Shown here piece by piece: positions 33,103 through 43,200 of a stretch of 64,000 nt of DNA. The notes under the pieces were generated by a model, which saw nothing but the letters and a program-made list of their open reading frames with translations, was not told the DNA's origin and ran no database searches. This stretch comes from an uncultured Ruminococcus sp. (lineage in GTDB: Bacteria > Bacillota > Clostridia > Oscillospirales > Acutalibacteraceae): the NCBI GenBank assembly GCA_958403905.1, contig CATXZD010000010.1, positions 1-64,000 on the forward strand, given 5' to 3'. A program made the translations under genes and the position numbers. How positions within the stretch are numbered: position 1 is the stretch's first letter; each line of letters opens with the position of its first letter.

Positions 33103-35730
33103 TTACTTATTGTTAACAGCAGCCTGTGCAGCAGCAAGACGTGCAATCGGCACACGGAAAGGTGAGCATGATACATAGTCAAGACCAATCTTGTGGCAGA
33201 ATTCTACTGAAGACGGGTCGCCGCCGTGCTCGCCGCAGATACCAATGTGGAGATTGGAATTAACGGGCTTACCAAGCTTGATAGCTGTTTCCATAAGCTT
33301 GCCAACACCTGTCTGGTCGAGCTTAGCAAACGGATCGTTTTCAAAAATCTTTGTATCATAGTAAGCGTTTAAGAACTTACCTGCGTCATCTCTTGAGAAA
33401 CCGAATGTCATCTGTGTAAGGTCGTTTGTACCGAAGCAGAAGAAGTCAGCCTCAGCAGCAATTTCATCAGCTGTAAGAGCAGCACGAGGAATCTCGATCA
33501 TTGTACCTACTTCGTACTCAAGCTCAACGCCTGCAGCAGCGATTTCAGCGTCAGCTGTTTCAACAACAACCTTCTTAACGAACTTAAGCTCTTTAACTTC
33601 GCATACGAGCGGAATCATAATTTCAGGCTTAACCGACCAGTCGGGATGAGCCTTCTGAACTTCGATAGCTGCACGGATAACAGCCTTTGTCTGCATCTTT
33701 GCAATTTCAGGATATGTTACTGCAAGACGGCAACCACGGTGACCCATCATGGGGTTGAACTCGTGGAGTGAAGTGATGATAGCCTTGATATCTTCAACAG
33801 ACTTGCCCTGAGCGTCAGCAAGCTTCTTGATGTCATCTTCCTCTGTGGGAACGAACTCGTGAAGCGGCGGGTCAAGGAATCTGATTGTTACGGGGCAGCC
33901 CTCAAGAGCTTCATAAAGAGCCTTGAAGTCATTCTGCTGATAAGGAAGAATCTTTTCAAGAGCAGCTTCTCTCTCTTCAACTGTGTCTGCACAAATCATC
34001 TCACGGAATGCAGCGATTCTGTCCTCTTCAAAGAACATATGCTCTGTACGGCAAAGACCGATGCCTTCTGCGCCAAGCTCACGAGCCTTTTTAGCGTCAG
34101 CAGGAGTATCAGCGTTTGTTCTAACCTTAAGAGTTCTGAACTTGTCAGCCCATGACATAATTCTCTCGAACTCGCCTGCGATTGTAGCGTCAACTGTGGG
34201 GATAGCACCGTCGTAGATGTTACCTGTTGAACCGTCGATTGAAATATAGTCGCCCTCGTGGAACTCTTTGCCAGCGAGTGTGAACTTCTTGTTTTCTTCA
34301 TCCATATTGATGTCGCCGCAGCCTGATACGCAGCATGTACCCATACCACGAGCAACAACTGCTGCGTGAGATGTCATACCGCCTCTAACTGTGAGGATAC
34401 CCTGTGAAGCCTTCATACCTGTAATATCTTCAGGTGATGTTTCAAGACGAACAAGAACAACCTTTTCGCCCTTTGCGTTCCAAGCTTCAGCGTCTTCTGC
34501 TGTGAATACTACCTTACCGCAAGCAGCACCCGGAGAAGCACCAAGGCCCTTGCCGATAGGAGTAGCCGCCTTTATTGCAGCGGGATCAAACTGGGGATGG
34601 AGCAATGTATCAAGGTTACGGGGATCGATCATAGCAACTGCTTCTTCTTCAGTTCTCATTCCCTCGTCAACGAGGTCACAAGCAATCTTTAAAGCAGCCT
34701 GAGCTGTTCTCTTACCGTTTCTTGTTTGGAGCATATAGAGCTTCTTGTTTTCAACTGTGAACTCCATATCCTGCATGTCTCTGTAGTGATTTTCAAGAGT
34801 CTGGCAAACCTGCTGGAACTGCTCGAAAGCCTCTGGGAACTCTTCAGCCATCTTTGCGATAGGCATAGGAGTACGAACGCCTGCAACAACGTCTTCACCC
34901 TGTGCGTTGATAAGGAACTCACCCATGAGCTTCTTCTCACCTGTAGCAGGATCTCTTGTAAATGCAACACCTGTACCGCAATCGTCACCCATGTTACCGA
35001 ATGCCATTGACTGTACGTTTACTGCAGTACCCCATGAATAAGGAATATCGTTATCACGGCGATATACGTTAGCACGGGGGTTGTCCCATGAACGGAATAC
35101 AGCCTTAACAGCACCCATAAGCTGCTCTTTAGGATCGTCAGGGAAGTCCTGACCGATTTTGCTCTTGTATTCAGCCTTAAACTGTGATGCAAGCTCCTTA
35201 AGGTCGTCAGCTGTAAGCTCAACGTCAAATGTAACGCCTCTTTCAGCCTTCATTTTGTCGATAAGCTCCTCAAAGTACTTCTTACCAACTTCCATAACTA
35301 CGTCGGAATACATCTGAATAAATCTTCTGTAGCAGTCCCAAGCCCAACGGGGATTGCCTGATTTTTCAGCAATTACGTTAACAACTGTTTCGTTAAGACC
35401 GAGGTTGAGGATTGTATCCATCATACCGGGCATAGAAGCTCTTGCGCCTGAACGAACGGAAACGAGAAGGGGATTTTCCTTATCGCCGAACTTTTTGCCG
35501 GTGATTTCTTCCATCTTTTCGATGTACTCGTTAATCTGACCCTGAATTTCGTCATTGATTTCTCTGCCGTCCTCATAGTACTGAGTACAAGCTTCTGTTG
35601 TAATAGTGAAGCCCTGTGGAACGGGAAGTCCTAAACCTGTCATTTCTGCAAGGTTAGCACCCTTACCGCCGAGGAGCTCACGCATGTTAGCATTACCTTC
35701 TGTAAAAAGGTACACCCATTTTTTTGCCAT
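33103..35730 (-). CDS. ppdK: Pyruvate, phosphate dikinase
   Basis: Reversible conversion of PEP + AMP + PPi to pyruvate + ATP + Pi, a PPi-linked glycolytic step typical of anaerobic Clostridia. The 875-aa product has the N-terminal ATP-grasp domain (GGKGANLAEMTGLGLPVPQGFTI), the central phosphohistidine domain (GGMTSHAAVVARGMG, His about residue 454) and the C-terminal PEP TIM barrel (GLCRTEHMFFE, MIPLVCEV, NSNLHIGICGEHGGDPSS). Full length. The spaced codon use and strong AGGAGG site suggest high expression. The 329-bp gap to the next gene holds an AT-rich leader and promoters. Confidence 0.97.
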   Translation of the reverse strand: MAKKWVYLFTEGNANMRELLGGKGANLAEMTGLGLPVPQGFTITTEACTQYYEDGREINDEIQGQINEYIEKMEEITGKKFGDKENPLLVSVRSGARASMPGMMDTILNLGLNETVVNVIAEKSGNPRWAWDCYRRFIQMYSDVVMEVGKKYFEELIDKMKAERGVTFDVELTADDLKELASQFKAEYKSKIGQDFPDDPKEQLMGAVKAVFRSWDNPRANVYRRDNDIPYSWGTAVNVQSMAFGNMGDDCGTGVAFTRDPATGEKKLMGEFLINAQGEDVVAGVRTPMPIAKMAEEFPEAFEQFQQVCQTLENHYRDMQDMEFTVENKKLYMLQTRNGKRTAQAALKIACDLVDEGMRTEEEAVAMIDPRNLDTLLHPQFDPAAIKAATPIGKGLGASPGAACGKVVFTAEDAEAWNAKGEKVVLVRLETSPEDITGMKASQGILTVRGGMTSHAAVVARGMGTCCVSGCGDINMDEENKKFTLAGKEFHEGDYISIDGSTGNIYDGAIPTVDATIAGEFERIMSWADKFRTLKVRTNADTPADAKKARELGAEGIGLCRTEHMFFEEDRIAAFREMICADTVEEREAALEKILPYQQNDFKALYEALEGCPVTIRFLDPPLHEFVPTEEDDIKKLADAQGKSVEDIKAIITSLHEFNPMMGHRGCRLAVTYPEIAKMQTKAVIRAAIEVQKAHPDWSVKPEIMIPLVCEVKELKFVKKVVVETADAEIAAAGVELEYEVGTMIEIPRAALTADEIAAEADFFCFGTNDLTQMTFGFSRDDAGKFLNAYYDTKIFENDPFAKLDQTGVGKLMETAIKLGKPVNSNLHIGICGEHGGDPSSVEFCHKIGLDYVSCSPFRVPIARLAAAQAAVNNK

Positions 35731-35946
35731 TTTGGTAATCCTCCTATAAATAAATAGTGTATACGGCTATAGCAAAGCCTTTGCGCTCTGCCTGCAAGTA
35801 TAAGCCTAAAAGTTATTATAACAAATAATAGCAAAAATAGCTACATTTTTTTGAATTTTTTTCTTATAAAAAACGGTTTAAAATTTTATTAATATTGTAT
35901 AAATCGTTTAAAATGTGCAGGAATATAGTTTTTTTGTAAAATTCAC

Positions 35947-35974
35947 TTGAAATTTGTAATTTTTATGAGATAAT
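35947..35974 (+). promoter_or_regulatory. Promoter of the glmU-domain/prs unit
   Basis: TTGAAA (35947-35952), 16-nt spacer, GATAAT (35969-35974), about 85 nt upstream of the ATG at 36060. Confidence 0.45.
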
Positions 35975-36059
35975 ATTAATATCTGTTGGTATGTTTGACG
36001 GATACACTGTTATACAATATATAATTCAGGCTATACGCCGTATAATAAAGAGGTACAAA

Positions 36060-36809
36060 ATGGGTAATTGTGCAATTGTTCTCGCCGGCGGCGAGGGCAA
36101 GAGAATGAAGTCCGACAAACCTAAAACCCTGTCAGAAGTTCTCGGCAAACCGATGCTCTTGTGGGTTATTTCAGCACTTAAAAACGCCGGAATAGACGAC
36201 ATCTGCGTTGTTAAGGGCTTTAAGAAAGAATGTATTGAGCAGTTTATTTCTACTCTTGATTTTCCGATTGAAAGTGTTTTTCAGTCCGAGCGTCTCGGCA
36301 CAGGTCATGCCGTTATGATGGCAAAGGATTTTCTTAAAAGCCACAGCGGAAACGTAGTTATTCTGAACGGTGACGCTCCGTTTATGTCGAGCGATACAAT
36401 CAAAAAGTCGCTTTGTCAGCATGCAGACAGCGGTTGTGCCGCTACCGTAATTACCGCAAAGGTTGATGACCCCACAGGCTACGGTCGAATTGTGCGTGAC
36501 GAAAACGGACAGCTAAAGGCAATTGTTGAACAGAAAGACGCAGACGAGGAAATTTTAAAAATCAATGAAGTTAATTCCGGCGGTTTCTGGTTTAACTGCG
36601 AGCTTCTTTTGTCGGTACTTGACAGAATCAAATCCGACAACAAAGCAAAGGAATACTATCTTCCCGACGCAATAAAGCTTCTTCTTTTAGACGGCAGAAA
36701 AATCGGTGCATATACCGCCGAGTGCAGTGATACCGTACTCGGAGCAAATGACCCATCCCAGCTTGAGGAGCTTAATGAAATTGCCAGGGCAAGAGGTTAT
36801 TCCTGTTAA
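36060..36809 (+). CDS. UDP-GlcNAc pyrophosphorylase domain (GlmU N-terminal domain only)
   Basis: 250-aa nucleotidyltransferase: IVLAGGEGKRMKSDKPKTLSEVLGKPML is the GlmU nucleotide loop, with ERLGTGHAVMMA, LNGDAPFM, EVNSGGFWF and the KEYYLPDAI segment in order. It predicts GlcNAc-1-P + UTP to UDP-GlcNAc for peptidoglycan. Full GlmU is about 455 aa; the C-terminal left-handed beta-helix acetyltransferase is absent and the frame closes cleanly, with no remnant before prs. ATG 36060 is fixed by AAAGAGGT upstream. The glmU-prs gene order of Bacillus is retained, supporting orthology to GlmU. Who acetylates glucosamine-1-P is open. Confidence 0.87.
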   Translation: MGNCAIVLAGGEGKRMKSDKPKTLSEVLGKPMLLWVISALKNAGIDDICVVKGFKKECIEQFISTLDFPIESVFQSERLGTGHAVMMAKDFLKSHSGNVVILNGDAPFMSSDTIKKSLCQHADSGCAATVITAKVDDPTGYGRIVRDENGQLKAIVEQKDADEEILKINEVNSGGFWFNCELLLSVLDRIKSDNKAKEYYLPDAIKLLLLDGRKIGAYTAECSDTVLGANDPSQLEELNEIARARGYSC

Positions 36810-36870
36810 TTAAGTTAACCATTCATTTATCATAAATAATTCGCAAATTTTATGCAAAGGAGTTATTACA

Positions 36871-37830
36871 ATGAATTTTCACGGTAAGGACATCAAAATT
36901 TTCACCGGCAGTTCAAACGTTGACGTAGCTCAGGGAATTGCGGGCTGTCTTGGTTTGCCGCTCGGCAAAAGCGACTGCACACAATTTTCGGACGGCGAAA
37001 TTGCTGTTTCTCTTCACGAGTCTGTAAGAGGAAGCGACTGCTTTATCGTTCAGTCAACCTGCACGCCTGTTAACGACAATCTTATGGAAATGCTCATTAT
37101 GATTGACGCTATGAAACGTGCTTCTGCTGCAAGAATTACAGCTGTTATGCCCTACTTCGGCTATGCAAGGCAGGACAGAAAAGCTAAGGCGAGAGATCCG
37201 ATTTCAGCAAAGCTTTGCGCTGACATCATCACAAGCGCAGGCGCTGACCGTGTGCTTACAATGGACTTGCATGCTAATCAGATTCAGGGATTTTTCAACA
37301 TTCCCGTTGACCACCTTCACGGTGCGTCTCTCCTCGCTAATCATATGAAAGAGAAAATCGGCGGCAACCCTGACGACTACATTGTAGTTTCTCCCGACCT
37401 AGGTTCGGTTACACGTTCAAGAAACTTTGCTTCCAAAATCGGCACAGGTCTTGCAATTATCGACAAGCGCAGACCCAAGCCAAACGTTTGCGAAGTTATG
37501 AACATCATCGGTGACGCAAGAGGTAAAAAAGTTATCCTTGTTGACGATATGATTGATACGGCAGGCACACTCTGCAACGCTGCAAACGCTATTGTTGAAA
37601 AGGGCGGCGCAACAGAAGTTTACGCTTGTGCAACTCACGCAGTTCTTTCTGGCCCGGCAATTGAGAGAATCAAGAACAGCGCTCTCAAAGAAGTTGTTCT
37701 TCTTGATACAATTCCCGTTCCGCAGGAAAAGATGATCGACAAGTTCACAATTCTTCCCGTAGCTCCGACCTTTGCCGAAGCTATTGCAAGAATTTACAAC
37801 GACAAGCCGTTTACTGCTGCTTTCGGATGA
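36871..37830 (+). CDS. prs: Ribose-phosphate pyrophosphokinase
   Basis: Makes PRPP from ribose-5-P and ATP for nucleotides, His and Trp. The 319-aa class I enzyme has FSDGEIAVSLHESVRGSD, the ATP flexible-loop YARQDRKAKARDPISAK (about residues 96-112), DLHANQIQGFF and the PRPP loop VILVDDMIDTAGT (about 220-232). AAGGAG precedes the ATG. Second gene of the glmU-domain/prs unit. Confidence 0.97.
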   Translation: MNFHGKDIKIFTGSSNVDVAQGIAGCLGLPLGKSDCTQFSDGEIAVSLHESVRGSDCFIVQSTCTPVNDNLMEMLIMIDAMKRASAARITAVMPYFGYARQDRKAKARDPISAKLCADIITSAGADRVLTMDLHANQIQGFFNIPVDHLHGASLLANHMKEKIGGNPDDYIVVSPDLGSVTRSRNFASKIGTGLAIIDKRRPKPNVCEVMNIIGDARGKKVILVDDMIDTAGTLCNAANAIVEKGGATEVYACATHAVLSGPAIERIKNSALKEVVLLDTIPVPQEKMIDKFTILPVAPTFAEAIARIYNDKPFTAAFG

Positions 37831-37896
37831 TAATATGAGTTTTATGCGACATAATTTTCTTGTATAATCTTGTATAATAATTAAAATATTACATGG

Positions 37897-37925
37897 GGCG
37901 GGTTTTAATAACCCGCCTGTTTGTG
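37897..37925 (+). terminator. Terminator after prs
   Basis: Perfect stem GGCGGGTT / AACCCGCC followed by TGTTTGTG. The tail is weak in T but the stem is stable. Confidence 0.6.
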
Positions 37926-37932
37926 TTAGGAA

Positions 37933-39237
37933 ATGAGAATAATTATGAATAATGAGAGAGATATGTTGAGTAATACGAGTAATGAAGAAGTTTACAGAAG
38001 ATTTGTTGATGGGCTTTCTCAATGGAACAGTACAGGTAGTTCTCCGATTATAGCTTCTTCGGGTTTGAGATATGCTTTTGATTTACAAAGAAAAAGAATT
38101 GAAAGCAAAGGCGTCACTATTGATTCTGTTTACAATTTGCGCGGGGAACATCTTGACAATATAGGAATCGCACGATCAGTGAATGACCCAGGAAAATATA
38201 AAAGTCAGATTGTTTACAGAAGTTATGAAAATATAACTGATTACAAAATAAATAACAAAAGAAAACTCAGAAAAAAAGATACTCAGATACTTTATCTTAT
38301 GATTACAAGGCTTGAAAATCAGAATACAAATTTTAGCTACTGCTGTCCGAACTGCGGTGCCATAAGCGATATAAGAACACTGCTGACGGGTTGTCCAAGT
38401 TGTGGAACAAGATTTATTATGAGCGACCTGTTTCCAAAGGTAACAAACTTTTTTGTTCTTCCCGATTACGCTGAAACCAAAAAATCACTATCACACAAAA
38501 TATCAATATGGCTTGTGGCAGGCGCATTTATCGGTGCCGTGGGTTTTACGGTATATTCTTTAGCGACTAATTTTTCTAACGGAAATAATCCTGATTTAAC
38601 TAATTTAGTAACTGACATATTTTTCAGAATAATCGGCGGAGCATTTTATGGTGCAATTGCAGGATATTTAGGCTGGGCAATATCCAAAATCGGTTCATTG
38701 GTAGTAAATGCAGCTAAAAATATGCCGTATCTTGCACCGAACCTTAAAGCTCAAAAAAGGCTGCCGGAGCTTATGTCTGCTATTGATAATAATTTTTCAT
38801 ATGAATATTTTGTAGGAGAAATTTTTTCGCTTTTGAAAATTATGATTTTCTGTGATGATTATCAAAATCTTGCAATCTATGAAGGACCACCCATGCAAAA
38901 TACATTTAAAGATATAATAGATGTGCAGTACAAGGGTGGTATAAAACTTAATTCTTTTGAAATAAAGGGGCTATACTGTTATGTTGGGTTAACTGTGTAT
39001 ACCGATGTTTTTTATGAAAAAGCAGGAAAAATATCACACAAAGCCAAGCCGTTCACTATGACAGTGTGTCGTAATATCAATTCACTTAAAAATTCGAATT
39101 TCAGCTTAAAGCGTGTAGAATGCAAAAGCTGCGGAGGAAGTTTTGATGCAACTCGTGAGCATAACTGCCCGTATTGCGGAAATGCGTACCATCTCGGAGA
39201 TGACGATTGGGTTGTACTCGGATTTTCACAATCATAA
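37933..39237 (+). CDS. Membrane protein with two zinc ribbons, possible Tim44-like domain
   Basis: 434 aa. An internal zinc ribbon (CPNCGAISDIRTLLTGCPSCG, about residues 138-158) precedes two or three membrane helices (about 190-275). A soluble C-terminal domain follows, whose FSYEYFVGEIFSLLKIMIF segment recalls Tim44-like/NTF2-like domains (uncertain). A second ribbon CKSCGG...CPYCG closes it, next to the C-terminus. ATG 37933 or 37945 could be the start. It lies alone between terminators, AT-rich relative to prs. Function unknown; protein-protein contact at the membrane is a guess. Confidence 0.6.
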   Translation: MRIIMNNERDMLSNTSNEEVYRRFVDGLSQWNSTGSSPIIASSGLRYAFDLQRKRIESKGVTIDSVYNLRGEHLDNIGIARSVNDPGKYKSQIVYRSYENITDYKINNKRKLRKKDTQILYLMITRLENQNTNFSYCCPNCGAISDIRTLLTGCPSCGTRFIMSDLFPKVTNFFVLPDYAETKKSLSHKISIWLVAGAFIGAVGFTVYSLATNFSNGNNPDLTNLVTDIFFRIIGGAFYGAIAGYLGWAISKIGSLVVNAAKNMPYLAPNLKAQKRLPELMSAIDNNFSYEYFVGEIFSLLKIMIFCDDYQNLAIYEGPPMQNTFKDIIDVQYKGGIKLNSFEIKGLYCYVGLTVYTDVFYEKAGKISHKAKPFTMTVCRNINSLKNSNFSLKRVECKSCGGSFDATREHNCPYCGNAYHLGDDDWVVLGFSQS

Positions 39238-39279
39238 ATTACTTTGAAAGGAAAAATGTAAAGGAAATTTGAATAGAGA

Positions 39280-39605
39280 TATAGTGTGAAAACTCACACT
39301 ATAAAAATTATATTGCCCGCTCAGTTTTCTGCAAGCGGCAACAAGCGATGGCTAAATTGCCATTTACACCTTATCCGCCCATAGTAAGGTTGTAGGAAAT
39401 TTTAAGTAAGCAATGATTAAATTGTTTGTACATATTGCGCCGACAGATTTTTTCGTCAGATTGCTTAAAATTTTGTGCGCAGGCTGACGCCTGTGTGCAG
39501 AATTTTGGGAAATATGGCGGAAAATATGCAAGCAAGATGTGCAAATAGCTTTTATGCGTGATTTAATCAGTGGTTACTTAATTACTATTTGTGGGCAGAA
39601 AGGCT
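39280..39605 (+). ncRNA. Structured leader element, copy 2, upstream of pth, with an extra helical domain
   Basis: Palindrome 39280-39303 then 39304-39408, 94% identical to copy 1 (16977-17081) and with the same helices; the hairpin 39369-39374/39384-39389 has the loop GCCCATA (39377-39383) that can pair with 39590-39596 next to the start codon. Here about 170 nt are added between the conserved core and the conserved 3' end. The added part folds on itself: TGATTAAAT (about 39414-39422) pairs with ATTTAATCA, and an 18-bp G-U-containing stem with a TGAC loop lies at about 39467-39506. The final stretch GTGGGCAGAAAGGCTATGG is identical to copy 1. Fills the 368-bp gap before pth. Confidence 0.6.
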
Positions 39606-39617
39606 ATGGCAATTAAA

Positions 39618-40211
39618 ATGTTCGGAAAAAATAAATTTTCAGGCTCAATTGAATACCTCGTTGTCGGTCTGGGAAATCCCGACAAAAAATACGAAAACAC
39701 ACGTCACAACACAGGCTGGCTTGCGCTTGATTACATAGCCGACAAGTACAATTGCAAGGTAAACAAAATCAAGTATAAAAGCTTTGTCGGCAACTGCACA
39801 ATCGGCGGTGCAAAAGTTATGCTGATGAAGCCGACCACCTATATGAACAACAGCGGTCAGGCGGTTGTTGAAGCTATGAATTTCTACAAAATCCCGCCTG
39901 AAAACGTTATTGTAATTTTCGATGATATATCGCTTGACGTCGGCAAAATGCGTATACGTTCAAAGGGCAGTGACGGTGGTCAGAAAGGTATGCGCAGTAT
40001 AATTTACTTAAGCGGAAGCGAAAACTTCCCCCGAATCAAAATCGGCATCGGCGCAAAGCCGAATCCGCACTGGGATTTGGCTGACTGGGTGCTTTCAAAA
40101 TTTACAGACAATGAGTTCAAAACACTCACAACAATGTTTGACAACGCGTCAAAGGCTGTTGAGCTGATTATTGAGGGCAAAACCGACAGAGCCATGAATT
40201 TATACAATTAA
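39618..40211 (+). CDS. pth: Peptidyl-tRNA hydrolase
   Basis: Releases peptides from dropped-off peptidyl-tRNA. The 197-aa product has VVGLGNPDKKYENTRHNTGW (catalytic His), MKPTTYMNNSGQAV and the DDISLDVGKMRIRSKGSDGGQKGMRSI loop. Possible starts are ATG 39618, ATG 39606 and GTG 39591; the upstream two lie inside sequence conserved with the rpe leader. It carries about ten residues before the usual YLVVGLGNP start. Gene order pth-mfd is the usual Firmicutes one. Confidence 0.94.
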   Translation: MFGKNKFSGSIEYLVVGLGNPDKKYENTRHNTGWLALDYIADKYNCKVNKIKYKSFVGNCTIGGAKVMLMKPTTYMNNSGQAVVEAMNFYKIPPENVIVIFDDISLDVGKMRIRSKGSDGGQKGMRSIIYLSGSENFPRIKIGIGAKPNPHWDLADWVLSKFTDNEFKTLTTMFDNASKAVELIIEGKTDRAMNLYN

Positions 40212-40231
40212 CAACTAACAGGGATACTAAA

Positions 40232-43200
40232 ATGACCGATAAAATGAATTTTCTTGTCGATATTCTGAAAAACTCAACTGCTTTCAAGTCACTGTTAAGC
40301 AGTGCAAAAACAGGCAAATCACTTTGCGTTTCGGGACTTTCGACAATAAACAAAGCAAATGTAATCTATGCGCTGTGCCGCCTTAAGGGCGTCACGGCTT
40401 TTTGTGTTGCCTCCGACGAAAAAGAAGCGCAAACACTCTGCAATGATCTTTGCAGTATGGGACTCAAAGCCTGCGTCTATCCTGTGCGTGACTATAATTT
40501 TCTTGACTTTCAAAGCAAATCTCATGAATACGAGCACGCAAGGCTGAAGGTTCTTCTCAAGCTCATTGAAAACGACTGCGATGTTGTCATCTCATGCATT
40601 GACGCCGCAAGCCAGCTTACCGTACCAAAAAAGGTCTTAGAGGAGTCCGCAATAGAATTTGAAGAAGGCAAGGAAATTTCTCTTGAAAAAGCAGTTCGCT
40701 CACTTACCCTGCTCGGCTACGAGCGCTTTGATGCTGTTGACGGTAACGGTCAGTTTTCACAGCGCGGCGGTATTCTGGACTTTTTTATGCCCGACTCCGA
40801 CCATCCTGTCAGAGCAGAATTCTGGGGCGATGAAATCACCGATTTAAGCTATTTCGACATTGAAACGCAGCGCCGTTTTAAAAAAGCGGGTAAAATAAAG
40901 CTTACACCCTCAACGGAAATTATCATTGAGGACAAAAACGCACTTGCCGACAAAATCGTTCACAAGGCAAACCTGCTTCGTTCCAAAAACAGCGCTAAAG
41001 CAAAAGAAAAACTGCTTTCAGAAGCGGAACTCATCCGAAACGGAGCACAAATTTCAAATGCCGACAAGTTTATCGGTCAGATTTATGACAAGCCAGAATG
41101 TCTTTTTGATTATTTCAGCCGTGATACACTGTTCTTTACTTCTGAATTCGGCAACATAAGCGACAGAGGCAAGGCTATGGATTTTCAGAACAGCGAGGCT
41201 CTCAAGCAGGGATTTGAGGACGGCGTTCTTTGTAGGGGCTTTGACCGATTTACCCTGACCTTTAACGAATGTATTGATATTTTCAATGCACACGGAACAA
41301 TTGTGCTTGAAAACTTTGTGCACGGCAGCATTCCCATTAAACTTGCCGACATTATCAGCTTTTCATCTAAGCAGCTCAACCGTTGGAACGGCTCATACAA
41401 ACAGCTTTCGGAAGATTTAAACGGACTTTTCACTTCGCAAAGCCGAGGAGTTATACTTGCGGGTACTGACAGGTCGGCAAAAAATCTGTGTGACAGTCTT
41501 AGAAACGACGGCTTTCCTGCTCAGCTTTGCGACACTCTTGACAACGCAAAAGCAGGAACAATCTATGTATTAACAGGTGCGCTGAGTGCCGGCTTTGAAT
41601 TTCCGGGTGAAAAATTCTTCCTTATAACCTACGGACAGACTGCCTATGCCCCCGAGAAGAAAAAGCGTAAAAAAGCCAAAAACGGTCAGGAAATTTACAG
41701 TCTTTCAGAGCTTTCGGCAGGCGATTATGTTGTTCACAGCGTACATGGTATCGGTATTTTCGGCGGAATACGCAAAATTGATACCCACGGAATTACAAAG
41801 GACTACATTAAAATAGACTACGCAAAGGGCGATGTGCTTTACGTTCCCGTAACACAGCTTGATATGGTGGCAAAATACATAGGCCCGCGTGAAAACTCAA
41901 GTGTAAAGCTTAACCGTCTTGGCTCGCAGGAATGGCAGAAAGCAAAAGCAAGGGTTAAGACGTCCGTTAAAGACATAGCAAAAGAGCTTATTGCTCTCTA
42001 CTCAGCACGAATGAAAGCAAAGGGATATGCCTTTTCAGTCGACAATGAGTGGCAAAGAGATTTTGAAGCAAGCTTTGAATACGAGGAAACCCCCGACCAG
42101 CTCAGGTGCTGTGATGAAATCAAGCGCGATATGGAGCGCACAGCGCCTATGGACAGACTTCTCTGCGGTGACGTAGGCTTCGGAAAAACCGAAGTTGCAC
42201 TGCGTGCGGCATTCAAGTGCGTTGCCGACTCAAAGCAATGCGCTCTGCTCTGCCCCACCACCATTCTTGCGTGGCAGCACTACCAGACCGTTACAAAAAG
42301 ATTTGAAGGCTACCCGATAAGAGTTGAACTGCTCTCTCGTTTCCGCACGCCTAAACAGCAAAAGGAAATTCTAAAAAAGCTCAGCCGCGGCGAAATTGAT
42401 ATGATTGTCGGAACTCACAGACTTGTTCAAAAGGATGTTGAATTTCGTGATTTAGGGCTTGCGATAATAGACGAGGAACAGCGTTTCGGCGTTGCTCAAA
42501 AGGAACGTTTCAAGGAACTTTGTAAAAATGTAGACGTGTTGACGCTTTCGGCTACGCCTATTCCGAGAACGCTGAATATGGCTATGAGCGGACTGCGTGA
42601 TATGAGCGTAATTGAAGAAGCCCCGCAAAACCGCCAGCCAGTACAGACTTATGTGCTTGAACACGATGATGCAGTAATCAACGAAGCCATAAGACGTGAA
42701 CTGCGCAGAGGAGGTCAGGTTTTCTATCTGCACAACAACGTTGAAACTATTGAGTCAAAGGCAAGCAAAATTCTTGAAGCCGTACCCGAGGCTAAAATAG
42801 CAATAGGCCACGGCAAAATGAAAGAAAACGAATTAAGCGAAGTATGGCGCAAAATGCTTGAGCAGGAAGTAGATGTGCTCGTCTGCACTACTATAATAGA
42901 AACGGGAGTTGACTTGCCGAATGCAAACACCCTCATTATAGAAAACGCCGACTGTATGGGACTTTCACAGCTTCATCAGCTAAGAGGACGAGTAGGCAGA
43001 AGCTCAAGACGTGCATACGCCTACTTTACATTCAGAAGAAGCAAGGTGCTTACGGAAATTCAGCAAAAGCGTCTTGCGGCTATCAGAGAATTTACCGAAT
43101 TCGGCAGCGGATTCAAAATTGCAATGCGTGACCTTGAGCTTCGAGGCGCAGGCAACATAATGGGTGCTCAACAGCACGGTCATATGGAATCTGTCGGCTA

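Noticed and set aside
37417..38022. 201-aa minus-strand open frame across prs and the next gene
   Set aside because: Antisense to prs, which is unmistakable; composition not protein-like.
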